A program made the position numbers and the translations under genes. A DNA stretch of 64,000 bases from Micromonospora nigra (GTDB lineage Bacteria; Actinomycetota; Actinomycetes; Mycobacteriales; Micromonosporaceae): the NCBI RefSeq assembly GCF_900091585.1, contig NZ_FMHT01000003.1, forward strand, positions 5,323,501 through 5,387,500. Direction: 5' to 3'. Below, one piece after another: positions 1 through 7,578 of this stretch; within the stretch, counting starts at the first letter, position 1, and each line of letters opens with the position of its first letter. The notes beneath the pieces are model-generated. The model did not search any database and had not been told where the DNA came from. It worked only from the letters and a program-made list of their open reading frames with translations.

Positions 1-272
1 AGCGGACCGGCCAGGAGACGAAGACCTCCGGGCAGATGACCCAGTCCGACCTCGACAACCCGAAGAACCCGTACAACCGCAAGCTGCGGGGCATGGTGCC
101 GACCCCGATCAACAACCCCGGCCGGGACGCGATGCAGGGCGCGATGGACCCGCCGCAGGGCGACTGGCTGTTCTTCGTCGCCATCGACAAGGAGGGCAAC
201 TCCGCCTTCGCCGAGACCTACGAGCAGCACCTGCGCAACGAGGCCAAGGCGCGGGAGGCCGGGATCATCTGA
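1..272 (+). CDS. mltG: Endolytic transglycosylase MltG, C-terminal end (partial)
   Basis: The reading frame is open from the left edge and ends at a TGA. The visible ~89 residues match the C-terminus of MltG/YceG-like lytic transglycosylases: NPYNRKL, then a GLPPTPI-like segment written here as GMVPTPINNPG, then a WLFFVA strand and a final region rich in charged helix residues. MltG is an inner-membrane enzyme that cuts nascent peptidoglycan strands. The catalytic Glu lies upstream of the window. Its stop overlaps the aroE start by one base (TGATG), so the two genes are probably cotranscribed, the order known from other actinobacteria. Confidence 0.85.
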   Translation, partial: RTGQETKTSGQMTQSDLDNPKNPYNRKLRGMVPTPINNPGRDAMQGAMDPPQGDWLFFVAIDKEGNSAFAETYEQHLRNEAKAREAGII

Positions 273-1105
273 TGGCGGCCCCTCGGCGGGCGGCGGTGCT
301 CGGCACGCCGATCGCCCACTCGCTCTCTCCGGTGATCCACAACGCGGGCTACGCCGCCGCCGGGCTCGACGGGTGGTCGTACACCCGGATCGAGTGCGCG
401 GCGGCGGAGCTGCCGGCCCTGGTCGCGGGCCTGGGCCCGGAGTGGGCCGGGCTGTCGGTGACCATGCCGGGCAAGGAGGCGGCGCTCGCGGTGGCGGCGG
501 CGTCGTCGCCGGTCGCCGCCGCCGTCGGTGCGGCCAACACGTTGGTACGCCGGCCGGACGGCTCCTGGTACGCGGACAACACCGACGTCGTCGGCATGGT
601 GGAGGTGCTGACCGGCGCGGGCGTACGCCCCGGTGTGACGGTGACCGTGCTCGGTGCCGGCGGGACCGCTCGGGCGGCGGTCGCGGCGGCGGCCCGGCTC
701 GACGCCCGGTCGGTGACCGTGGTGGCCCGCCGCCCGGAGGCGGTCGACGAACTGCGTCCCGTGGCCGCCGCAGTCGGCATGCCCAGCGTGCCGCTGACCG
801 GCGCCGGGTGGGCCGACGCGGTCGCGCACCTGCACGCCGACGTGGTGGTCTCCACCGTGCCGAAGGGCGCGGCCGACGAGTTGGTCGGATCCGTGCGCTG
901 GCGGCCGACGACGGTGCTGTTCGACGCGCTGTACGACCCCTGGCCCACCCCGCTGGCCGCCGCCGCCCTCGTCGCCGGCTGCCGCGTCGTGTCCGGGCTG
1001 GACCTGCTGCTCGCCCAGGCCGTCGGCCAGTTCGAGCAGTTCACCGGTGTCCCCGCGCCCCGAGCGGCGATGGCCGAGGCACTGCACGCCGCCCGCGTCG
1101 GCTGA
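272..1105 (+). CDS. aroE: Shikimate 5-dehydrogenase AroE
   Basis: 277 aa, typical family length. It reduces 3-dehydroshikimate to shikimate with NADPH. Visible motifs: the substrate-binding SLSPVIHN near residue 19, the catalytic Lys in MPGKE around residue 68, the NTD shikimate-contact motif near residue 109, and the nucleotide-binding GAGGTARA near residue 128. The ATG overlaps the mltG stop. The last codons (AARVG-stop) are the first copy of a 31-bp tandem repeat that runs on past the gene. The rest of the aro pathway resumes about 15.6 kb downstream at aroC; the gap is filled by the polysaccharide cluster. Confidence 0.95.
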   Translation: MAAPRRAAVLGTPIAHSLSPVIHNAGYAAAGLDGWSYTRIECAAAELPALVAGLGPEWAGLSVTMPGKEAALAVAAASSPVAAAVGAANTLVRRPDGSWYADNTDVVGMVEVLTGAGVRPGVTVTVLGAGGTARAAVAAAARLDARSVTVVARRPEAVDELRPVAAAVGMPSVPLTGAGWADAVAHLHADVVVSTVPKGAADELVGSVRWRPTTVLFDALYDPWPTPLAAAALVAGCRVVSGLDLLLAQAVGQFEQFTGVPAPRAAMAEALHAARVG

Positions 1106-1230
1106 GCGCCACCCCCGCGCCGCCCGCGTCGGCTGAGCGCCACCCCCGCGCCGCCCGCGTCGGCTGAGCGCCACCCCCGCGCCGCCCGCGTCGGCTGAGC
1201 GCCACCCCCGCGCCGCCCGCGTCGGCTGAG
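1088..1230 (+). repeat. 31-bp tandem repeat including the aroE stop codon (4 full copies plus a partial fifth)
   Basis: Four perfect 31-bp units begin at 1088, 1119, 1150 and 1181, and a truncated fifth begins at 1212. Each starts with GCCGCCCGCGTCGGCTGA, i.e. the last five aroE codons plus the stop, followed by GCGCCACCCCCGC. After the partial copy a diverged copy of the preceding aroE bases appears (GCACTACACGCCGCC versus GCACTGCACGCCGCC in the gene). This looks like repeated duplication of the gene's 3' end by slippage or unequal exchange. There is no unique spacer between units, so it is not a CRISPR array. The rest of the gap to 1444 holds only the inverted repeat at 1332-1360. Confidence 0.9.
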
Positions 1231-1331
1231 GCACTACACGCCGCCCGCGCCGCCCGATCCGCCCGCTCGGATTGTCCGCTCGGGCCGCCCACTCCGGCCG
1301 GACCGGCCACAATGGTCATCGGAACCCCGAG

Positions 1332-1360
1332 GCGTGTCTTAGGAGAGGGTTAAGACGCGC
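1332..1360. promoter_or_regulatory. Inverted repeat upstream of the GH26-type gene, candidate operator
   Basis: GCGTGTCTTA and TAAGACGCGC form a 10-bp inverted repeat with one mismatch, separated by 9 bases, about 85 bp upstream of the secreted glycanase start. The GTCTTA/TAAGAC core is AT-rich against a GC-rich background, as expected for a regulator binding site. No T-tract follows, so a terminator is less likely. The binding protein cannot be named. Confidence 0.35.
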
Positions 1361-1443
1361 TTAGGTCCCGCTGTCCTGCCCACGCGGCGTCGTGGCCGTC
1401 GATACGCTGCTGACCGTCACCGCATCAGACACAGGGAGTCTCC

Positions 1444-3147
1444 TTGACCAGGCACGGACTGCACCGACTGCGCCCGCCGGGTGGCCCCCGCCGCAAGGCG
1501 GTCGGCCTCGTCGTCCTCGGCACGACCGTGGTGGTGAGCCTGGCCGTCACGGTCGTACCGCTGCTGGCGGCCGACGACATGTCGATCCGGGCGGCGGCGG
1601 ACACGACCGCCACCGCGGTGCCGCAGGACGGGGACAACAGCCTCAAGACGACGCTGGCGACCTGCCCCTCACCCTGCGACGGCAACCCGCGCGGCGCACG
1701 GGAGGCGGTCGTCCGGTTCGACGTGCGGACGCTGCCCGCGAACGCCGTCAACGTGCGTGCCACGCTGAAGGCGCATTCCTGGAAGGCGTTCGACGCGACG
1801 GTGACCGCCCACGCCTCCCCGGTCGACGCGGGGGTGGCCCGCCCGTCGCCCGTGGCCCTCGGCGCGGCGTTGGACACCGTCGGCACGGTCGCGAGGGGCG
1901 TCAACGAGTGGGACGTCTCTCCTCTGGTGACGGGCAACGGCACGTTCACGGTGGCGCTGGCCCAGTCCGGTCTGCACACCCGCATCTACTGGGCCTCGAG
2001 CGAGAACCGCAACCCGGACCTGCGGCCCCGGCTCGACCTCACCTACGAGGTGCGCACCCGCCCGACGCCCGGCCCGACCAGCGCCTCGCCGACCCGGGCC
2101 GTCGCGCCGACCAGCGCCGCGCCGACGCCGTCGCGGACGCCGAGCGTGAGCCCCACCCCGGCCGCGCCCAGCCCGACGCCGACCATGCCGGCCGGCTCCG
2201 GTCGCTGTGGCCGGGTGTCGGACAAGCTGGTGCCGTCCTGCGGCGCCTGGTGGGGTATGTACTCCCCGACCAGCGCGGCCGCCGGCTGGAACCACGGCAA
2301 GGCCGTGGCGGACGTGGAGGCGCAGGTCGGGCGGAAGTTCGACGTCGTGCACCGCTACCACGACTTCTCCAACGCCGGCAGCAACGGTGCCTTCCCCGAC
2401 GCGTACGAGCAGCAGCAGATGCGCGAGGGGCGGCTGATGTTCTTCGCCTGGGAGTCCCGGATCTTCTCCTCGGGCACGGTGCTGACCTGGAAGGACGTCT
2501 ACAGTGGCCGGCACGACGCGACCATCGACGCGGTGGCGGGCCGGATCAGGGCGACCGGGGTGCCGGTGTTCATGGGCTTCGACCACGAGCCGGAGGACGA
2601 GCCGGCCAAGGGCAGCGACGCGGACTTCGTCCGGGCCTGGCGGTACGTGCACGACCGGTTCCGGGCGGCGGGGGCGGACAACGCCGTGTGGGTGTGGACG
2701 ATGATGGGCTGGTCGGGGCACTACGACCGGTATGCGGGCCTCTACCCGGGCGACCGCTACGTCGACTGGGTGGCCTACGACCCGTACAACTTCCACGTCT
2801 GCAACGGCAGCACGGTCTGGAAGAGCCCGGCGACCACGGTCGGCGGCTTCTACCGCTGGCTCGACGAGCACGGCATCGGGGCCGGCAAGCCGCGGATGCT
2901 GGCCGAGTTCGGCACCAACTTCGACGCCGACGACCCCGGTGCGAAGCGCCGCTGGTTCGAGGAGTTCCCGGCGGCCCTGAAGGCCCACCCGAAGATCAAG
3001 GCGGCGATCTACTTCAACTCGCCGGGTATGACCAAGACCACGAAGTCCTGCAACATGACGATGAACCACGACGCGGCGTCACTGGCCGGGTTCACCGCCG
3101 CCGGGCGCGACAGCTACCTGCGGCAACCGACCGGAGGGGCCCGCTGA
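1444..3147 (+). CDS. Secreted GH26-like endoglycanase with N-terminal DNRLRE-type domain
   Basis: 567 aa with a TTG start; GGGAG lies just upstream and an in-frame stop precedes it at 1411. Residues ~18-42 form a signal/anchor helix. A beta-rich DNRLRE-type domain follows (~45-200, VVRFDVRTLPANAVNVRATL), then a Pro/Thr/Ser/Ala linker (~202-245) and a catalytic domain to the end. That domain resembles GH26 (beta-mannanase) enzymes: Glu382 in GFDHEPED would be the acid/base and Glu488 in LAEFGT the nucleophile, and the WGMYSP and YVDWVAYDPYN segments are family-like. Probably exported and acting on a mannan or related polysaccharide. Lying next to an exopolysaccharide operon, it may trim that polymer; substrate unknown. 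Confidence 0.75.
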   Translation: MTRHGLHRLRPPGGPRRKAVGLVVLGTTVVVSLAVTVVPLLAADDMSIRAAADTTATAVPQDGDNSLKTTLATCPSPCDGNPRGAREAVVRFDVRTLPANAVNVRATLKAHSWKAFDATVTAHASPVDAGVARPSPVALGAALDTVGTVARGVNEWDVSPLVTGNGTFTVALAQSGLHTRIYWASSENRNPDLRPRLDLTYEVRTRPTPGPTSASPTRAVAPTSAAPTPSRTPSVSPTPAAPSPTPTMPAGSGRCGRVSDKLVPSCGAWWGMYSPTSAAAGWNHGKAVADVEAQVGRKFDVVHRYHDFSNAGSNGAFPDAYEQQQMREGRLMFFAWESRIFSSGTVLTWKDVYSGRHDATIDAVAGRIRATGVPVFMGFDHEPEDEPAKGSDADFVRAWRYVHDRFRAAGADNAVWVWTMMGWSGHYDRYAGLYPGDRYVDWVAYDPYNFHVCNGSTVWKSPATTVGGFYRWLDEHGIGAGKPRMLAEFGTNFDADDPGAKRRWFEEFPAALKAHPKIKAAIYFNSPGMTKTTKSCNMTMNHDAASLAGFTAAGRDSYLRQPTGGAR

Positions 3148-3311
3148 CCTGAGGTTTCCGTCTGGCGACAGGCGGTGACGGTCGAGGTCGGACATCCGAC
3201 TCCGTCCATTGCTGTCGCCTTGCGGATTCACTGACCGCCCAATCGGCGGATGCCGCCCCCGGGATGGACGAGAGACGCTACCGGCGATCTCATCCATCTT
3301 GGAGGCGCAGC

Positions 3312-5306
3312 GTGCCCAAACTCTCCCTTTTGCGGCGTTCCGCCGGACGACACCGCGCCTGGGCCGGGGCGGTCGCGGTGGCGACGGTCGCGGCCGTGCT
3401 GGCCGTACCCACCGCCACGTCCGCGGCGGTGGTGCCGGTACCCGAGCCGGCCACCCTGGTCTCGACGAATCCCGCCGACACCACGCCGCACGCCCGAAAC
3501 GGCGAGAGCCGGGCCTTCGCCCAGGTCGGCGACATGGTGTACGTCGGTGGCAGCTTCACCCAGCTCCGGCAGACGGCGGCCGATCCGTGGATCAGTCGGC
3601 CCTACCTGTTCGCGTACGACCGCACCACCGGGACGATCTCGACGACCTTCCTGCCGGTGCTCGACGGCGCGGTCAACGCCCTGATCGCGGGTCCGGGCGG
3701 CACGCTGATCGTCGGCGGCGTCTTCAAGAACGTCAACGGGGTGTCCCGCAAGAACCTGGTGGCCCTCGACCCGGCCACCGGCGCGATCGTCGACGGCTGG
3801 GAGGGTCGCTCCGACGGCGGAACCGTGCGTGACCTCGTGCTGCACGGCAACTGGCTCTACGTGGCGGGTGCCTTCAACTGGCTCAACGGCACCGCGCACG
3901 CCGGGCTCGGCCGGCTGAACGCCACCACCGGCGCCATCGACCCGACGTTCGACATCAACGCGACGGTCGGCCGGCACACCACCACGTCGTACGTCTGGAC
4001 CATCGACGTCTCGCCCGACGGCGCCACGCTCGCCGTCGGCGGCAACTTCACGTTCGTCAACGACCTGCCCCGCAACCAGATCGCCCTGGTCGACCTCACC
4101 GGCACCCCCGAGGTGCTGGACTGGAGCAGCGAGAAGTTCGTCGCCCCGTGCGCCAGCCCCGCGACCTTCGTGCACTACGTGCAGGACATCCGCTTCGGCG
4201 CCGACAGCAGCTGGTTCGTCGTCGGCACCAACGGTGGCTCGGGCTGGCCGGCCGCCTACTGCGACGCGCTGGTGCGCTTCGAGACCGCCGCCCGGGGGCC
4301 CGGCCAGCTCGCCACCTGGATCAACTTCACCGGCAACGACACCATCACCTCGGTCGAGGTGGCCGACAACGTGATCTACCTCGGCGGGCACTTCCGGTGG
4401 CTGAACAACCCCAACGCCAGCGACAAGGCCGGCAAGGGTGCGATCGACCGGCTCGGTGTCGCCGCGGTCACCCCGGCCACCGGCATGCCGGTCAACTGGA
4501 ACCCGCGCCGCAGCGGCAGCGCCTCGATGCCGGCGGGTACGGCGGCCTGGGGCTCCTCCGTGCCGGTGCTCTGGCGCGGCACCGACGGCCTGTACTTCGG
4601 GCACAACTCCGACGGCATGGGCGAGGAGTACCACGGCCGGCTCGGTATGTTCCCGCTCGCCGGCGGGCGCAGCATCACCCCGAAGAACGCCCCGACGGCG
4701 GCCAGCGGCCACCTGTACCTGAAGACCGCCGAGGGCGAGCTGACCAAGGTGCCGTTCGACGGTACGGCCCTCGGTACGCCGACGACCGACGCCCAGCCCG
4801 CGTACACCGGCGCCGGGGCGACCTGGCGGGTGGACGACCGGATCTACTGGTCGCACCTGGTGGCCGAGACCCCCACCGGAAGCCGGATCGACGTGTCGCT
4901 GTTCAACGGCACCACCGTGGGTGGGTCGTGGGAGGCGTCCGGGTACAACGACTGGTACAACCCGGCGCTGCTGACCGGCGGCTTCTACCTCGACGGCCGG
5001 CTCTACTACACCCGCTCCGGGGCGAACGGCCTCTACTACCGCTACTTCGAGATCGACGGCAACTACCTGGGTGCCACCGAGTTCTCGCTGCCGACGACCG
5101 GGGTCACCTGGTCGGCCGTGCGCGGCATGGCCTGGGTGGACGGCAAGATCGTCTACGGTGCCACCGACGGTACGCTACGCAGCGTGCCGTTCGATCCGAC
5201 GGCGGCGCCGTCGGTGGTGGTCGACGGCGCGGACGCGACGGTGCTGGCCCCGGCGACGCCGGCGCTCACCTGGTCCACCCCGTCGATGTTCTTCTCCGTA
5301 CAGTGA
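3312..5306 (+). CDS. Secreted beta-propeller-like protein of unknown function
   Basis: 664 aa from a GTG placed 6 bases after GGAGG; a start at 3264 is in frame but has no such site. The N-terminus is a signal peptide (Arg-rich, hydrophobic AVAVATVAAVLAV, then TATSA). The mature part repeats a pattern of VGG-x-F-x-x-(V/L)NG followed by (L/V)ALD-x-x-TG (YVGGSFTQL, IVGGVFKNVNG, YVAGAFNWLNG, AVGGNFTFVND, YLGGHFRWLNN), typical of delta-60-like repeats in extracellular beta-propellers. No catalytic motif is recognised. It follows the GH26-like gene and precedes the polysaccharide operon, so a surface or polymer-binding role is plausible but inferred. Confidence 0.7.
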   Translation: MPKLSLLRRSAGRHRAWAGAVAVATVAAVLAVPTATSAAVVPVPEPATLVSTNPADTTPHARNGESRAFAQVGDMVYVGGSFTQLRQTAADPWISRPYLFAYDRTTGTISTTFLPVLDGAVNALIAGPGGTLIVGGVFKNVNGVSRKNLVALDPATGAIVDGWEGRSDGGTVRDLVLHGNWLYVAGAFNWLNGTAHAGLGRLNATTGAIDPTFDINATVGRHTTTSYVWTIDVSPDGATLAVGGNFTFVNDLPRNQIALVDLTGTPEVLDWSSEKFVAPCASPATFVHYVQDIRFGADSSWFVVGTNGGSGWPAAYCDALVRFETAARGPGQLATWINFTGNDTITSVEVADNVIYLGGHFRWLNNPNASDKAGKGAIDRLGVAAVTPATGMPVNWNPRRSGSASMPAGTAAWGSSVPVLWRGTDGLYFGHNSDGMGEEYHGRLGMFPLAGGRSITPKNAPTAASGHLYLKTAEGELTKVPFDGTALGTPTTDAQPAYTGAGATWRVDDRIYWSHLVAETPTGSRIDVSLFNGTTVGGSWEASGYNDWYNPALLTGGFYLDGRLYYTRSGANGLYYRYFEIDGNYLGATEFSLPTTGVTWSAVRGMAWVDGKIVYGATDGTLRSVPFDPTAAPSVVVDGADATVLAPATPALTWSTPSMFFSVQ

Positions 5307-5334
5307 CGGTCGACCGTTCGTAACGGAACACCGG

Positions 5335-5340
5335 TAGATT
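5335..5340 (+). promoter_or_regulatory. Candidate -10 box of the exopolysaccharide operon
   Basis: TAGATT fits the actinobacterial TANNNT -10 consensus and lies ~60 bp before the first operon gene. No convincing -35 was seen. It is followed by a possible leader hairpin, GGGCCGGCG (5350-5358) with CGCCGGCCC (5372-5380), nine perfect pairs in front of the GGAGG ribosome site. Confidence 0.4.
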
Positions 5341-5399
5341 GTTCACGTTGGGCCGGCGGCGGATCCACTGTCGCCGGCCCCACGACGTGGGGAGGATCG

Positions 5400-5942
5400 T
5401 TGGTCGGCATCCGCCGTTCGCTCGCGGTCCGGGCCGTCTTCGCGGTGAAGCGGCGCTGGTACCAGCTTCGCTACCCGCGGCTGAGCCTCGGCCGGGGCGT
5501 GGAGATCCGGGGCCGGATCCGGCTGCGCCGCGGCGTGCGCGTCAGCATCGGTGACCGCACCCGGATCAACAAGCTGGTCCGCTTCGCCGGGCCGGGCGAG
5601 GTCCGGGTGGGTGCCGACTGCCTGCTCAACGCCACCTGGATCGGCACCTGGACCTCGGTCACGGTCGGTGATCGATGTCTGCTGTCGGACTGCGAACTGC
5701 TCGACAACGACTTCCACAACCTGCCCCCCGCGCAGCGGCACGACGCGCCGACCCCGGCGACCCGGGCACCCATCACCGTCGAGGACAATGTCTGGATCGG
5801 GGCGCACGCGCTGGTCATGAAGGGTGTGCGGATCGGCCGGGACAGCGTCGTGGGTGCCGCGACGGTGGTCCGGTCGGACGTGCCCCCCGGTGTCGTGGTC
5901 GTCGGCAATCCCCAACAGACAGTGAAGAAGTTCCATGACTGA
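5400..5942 (+). CDS. Acyltransferase of the left-handed beta-helix (hexapeptide) family
   Basis: 180 aa with a TTG start four bases after GGAGG. The sequence shows hexapeptide-repeat spacing with small and aliphatic residues (VEIRGRIRLRRGVRVSIGDRT, VRVGADCLLNA, VTVGDRCLLSD, ITVEDNVWIGAHALVMKGVRIG, VVGAATVVRSDVPPGVVVVGNP), which builds a left-handed beta helix. His in DNDFHNL would be the catalytic base by analogy with WcaF/maltose O-acetyltransferase enzymes. It probably O-acetylates the polymer or its repeat unit from acetyl-CoA. It is the first gene of the operon; its end overlaps the next gene by 8 bases. Confidence 0.8.
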   Translation: MVGIRRSLAVRAVFAVKRRWYQLRYPRLSLGRGVEIRGRIRLRRGVRVSIGDRTRINKLVRFAGPGEVRVGADCLLNATWIGTWTSVTVGDRCLLSDCELLDNDFHNLPPAQRHDAPTPATRAPITVEDNVWIGAHALVMKGVRIGRDSVVGAATVVRSDVPPGVVVVGNPQQTVKKFHD

Positions 5943-7575
5943 TGCTGCCCCCGGTCCCTGGGCCCCCGACGGTCCCGCCGGCCCGCCGGCCACCCGTACC
6001 GTGACGTTCACCGACCTGCTCCGGGTGCCACTGCACCGGATCCGGCTCATCGGCGCGGTCGCCGCGGTGGGCCTCCTCGGCGCCCTCGGCTACGTGCTGG
6101 TGGTGCCGGCGGCGGTGACGGCCAGCGCGGTCGTGGCGATCCGCCCGGTGGTGACCGATGCGTTCACCCCCAGCGGCGCCGCCGCCGACCGGGCGGTGAA
6201 CATGAACGTGGAGACCGGCATCGCCACCGGCACCGACGTGGTGCGTCGCCTGGTGGACGCCTTCGGGAAGGATCAGCGCGAGATCCGCGACGCCCTGGAG
6301 GTCGAGGTGCCGACCGGCGGGCAGATCCTGCGTTTCCTCTACCGGTCGGACGACGCCGAACGCGCCGTCGAGGGGGCGAACCTGGCCGCGCGGAGCTACC
6401 TCGACGTCCGGCGCGCCATGTACGAGAAGCAGCGCGAGGAGATGCTGCGTTCCTACGACGAGAGCATCAGCAAGGTGGTGGCCCAGCAGACCGCCGTGCA
6501 GAAGCGGATCAACAGCGCCCGGAACTCCGGCACCGCCGCCGACGCCGCCGTCGCCGAACTGGGCGGCATCAACAACCAGCTCACCCAGCTCAACGCCGCG
6601 CGGACCGAGATCGCCGCGGTCGACGTCAGCCCCGGCTGGATCACCCAGACCGCCGACCGCAACCTCGCCGCCTCCGCCGGCAACACCCCCCTGCTGATCG
6701 CCGCGGGGCTGCTCGGGGGCGCGCTCGTCGGCCTGGTGCTGGCCTTCGTCTGGGAGTCGATGGACCGGCGGGTCCGGTCGGTCACCGACGGTCGGGACGC
6801 CACCGGTCTGCCACTGCTCGGCACGGTCCGCTACCGCCGGTTCCGGGGGCGCGGGGCCGTGGACGCCGACGTGCGGTACGTCGCCATGGCCGTGGCGGAA
6901 CGGGTGCGCCAGCCCGCCCGGGTGTCGGTGCTGACCGCCCGCGAGGACGCCACCGTGGTCACCGCCGGGCTCGCGGTGGCCCTGGCGGTGGCCGGCCGCG
7001 AGGTGTTCGTGGCCGACGACAGCGGTCGGGTCGACCAGCTGCGCGCCCAGGTCGTCGCCGACCGCGACCGGCTGCCGGCCAGCGTCGACCCCACCCGGCC
7101 GACGGTGCCGAAGCCCCGCGTGGCCGAGGGGCCGGCGGCTGCCGAAGGTGGCGAGGCACCGCGCAGGCCGTCCCCGCACCCGGTGCCCCGGCCCGCCCCC
7201 GAGGTGGACACCACGGTCGCGTTGCCCCGACCGTCCGGTGACCCGGACGCCACCATCACGCTGCCCCGGGTGAAGTCGGGCGCGTCCAGCGGGAACGGCC
7301 GCGTCGCCCAGGTCGCCGGCGCGGTCGCCGTGGGGGTCGGCAGCGTCCGCTTCGGCACCTGGCGGGAGGGCGCCGACCACAAGCTGGTGCTGTACAACGC
7401 CCCACCCGCCGAGGCCGACGAGCGGGGCGTGGCGATGGCCCGGCAGGGCACCGCCGTGGTGGTGGTGGAACGCGACCGGACCCGCCAGGGCGACCTGCGT
7501 CGCCTCGCCGAGCGGCTGCGCGCCGCCGGCGTCAACCCGTTGGGCTTCGTGCTGACCCGCGCGGGCAAGGGCTGA
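5935..7575 (+). CDS. Wzz/Wzc-like polysaccharide co-polymerase with degenerate BY-kinase domain
   Basis: 546 aa. Two membrane helices (~residues 38-60 and ~244-268) flank a periplasmic domain with a coiled-coil-like stretch (~150-215), the layout of chain-length determinant proteins. The cytoplasmic C-terminus follows the tyrosine-kinase (Wzc/CapB) fold: ARVSVLTAREDATVV where Walker A should be, VFVADDSG for Walker A', and a final part (LVLYNAPPAEADERG ... NPLGFVLTRAGKG) like the kinase's closing strands. The GK(S/T) of Walker A is missing and a Pro-rich insert (~375-450) splits the domain, so it should not be an active kinase. Probable role: setting polymer length and bridging export components. 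Confidence 0.8.
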   Translation: MTDAAPGPWAPDGPAGPPATRTVTFTDLLRVPLHRIRLIGAVAAVGLLGALGYVLVVPAAVTASAVVAIRPVVTDAFTPSGAAADRAVNMNVETGIATGTDVVRRLVDAFGKDQREIRDALEVEVPTGGQILRFLYRSDDAERAVEGANLAARSYLDVRRAMYEKQREEMLRSYDESISKVVAQQTAVQKRINSARNSGTAADAAVAELGGINNQLTQLNAARTEIAAVDVSPGWITQTADRNLAASAGNTPLLIAAGLLGGALVGLVLAFVWESMDRRVRSVTDGRDATGLPLLGTVRYRRFRGRGAVDADVRYVAMAVAERVRQPARVSVLTAREDATVVTAGLAVALAVAGREVFVADDSGRVDQLRAQVVADRDRLPASVDPTRPTVPKPRVAEGPAAAEGGEAPRRPSPHPVPRPAPEVDTTVALPRPSGDPDATITLPRVKSGASSGNGRVAQVAGAVAVGVGSVRFGTWREGADHKLVLYNAPPAEADERGVAMARQGTAVVVVERDRTRQGDLRRLAERLRAAGVNPLGFVLTRAGKG

Positions 7576-7578
7576 TCG

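Noticed and set aside
1088..1230. Possible CRISPR array
   Set aside because: Copies are contiguous with no unique spacers, the unit includes coding sequence of aroE, and no cas gene is present.
3264..3311. Upstream start for the propeller-like protein
   Set aside because: The in-frame ATG lacks a ribosome site, while GTG at 3312 has GGAGG at ideal distance and gives a clean signal peptide.
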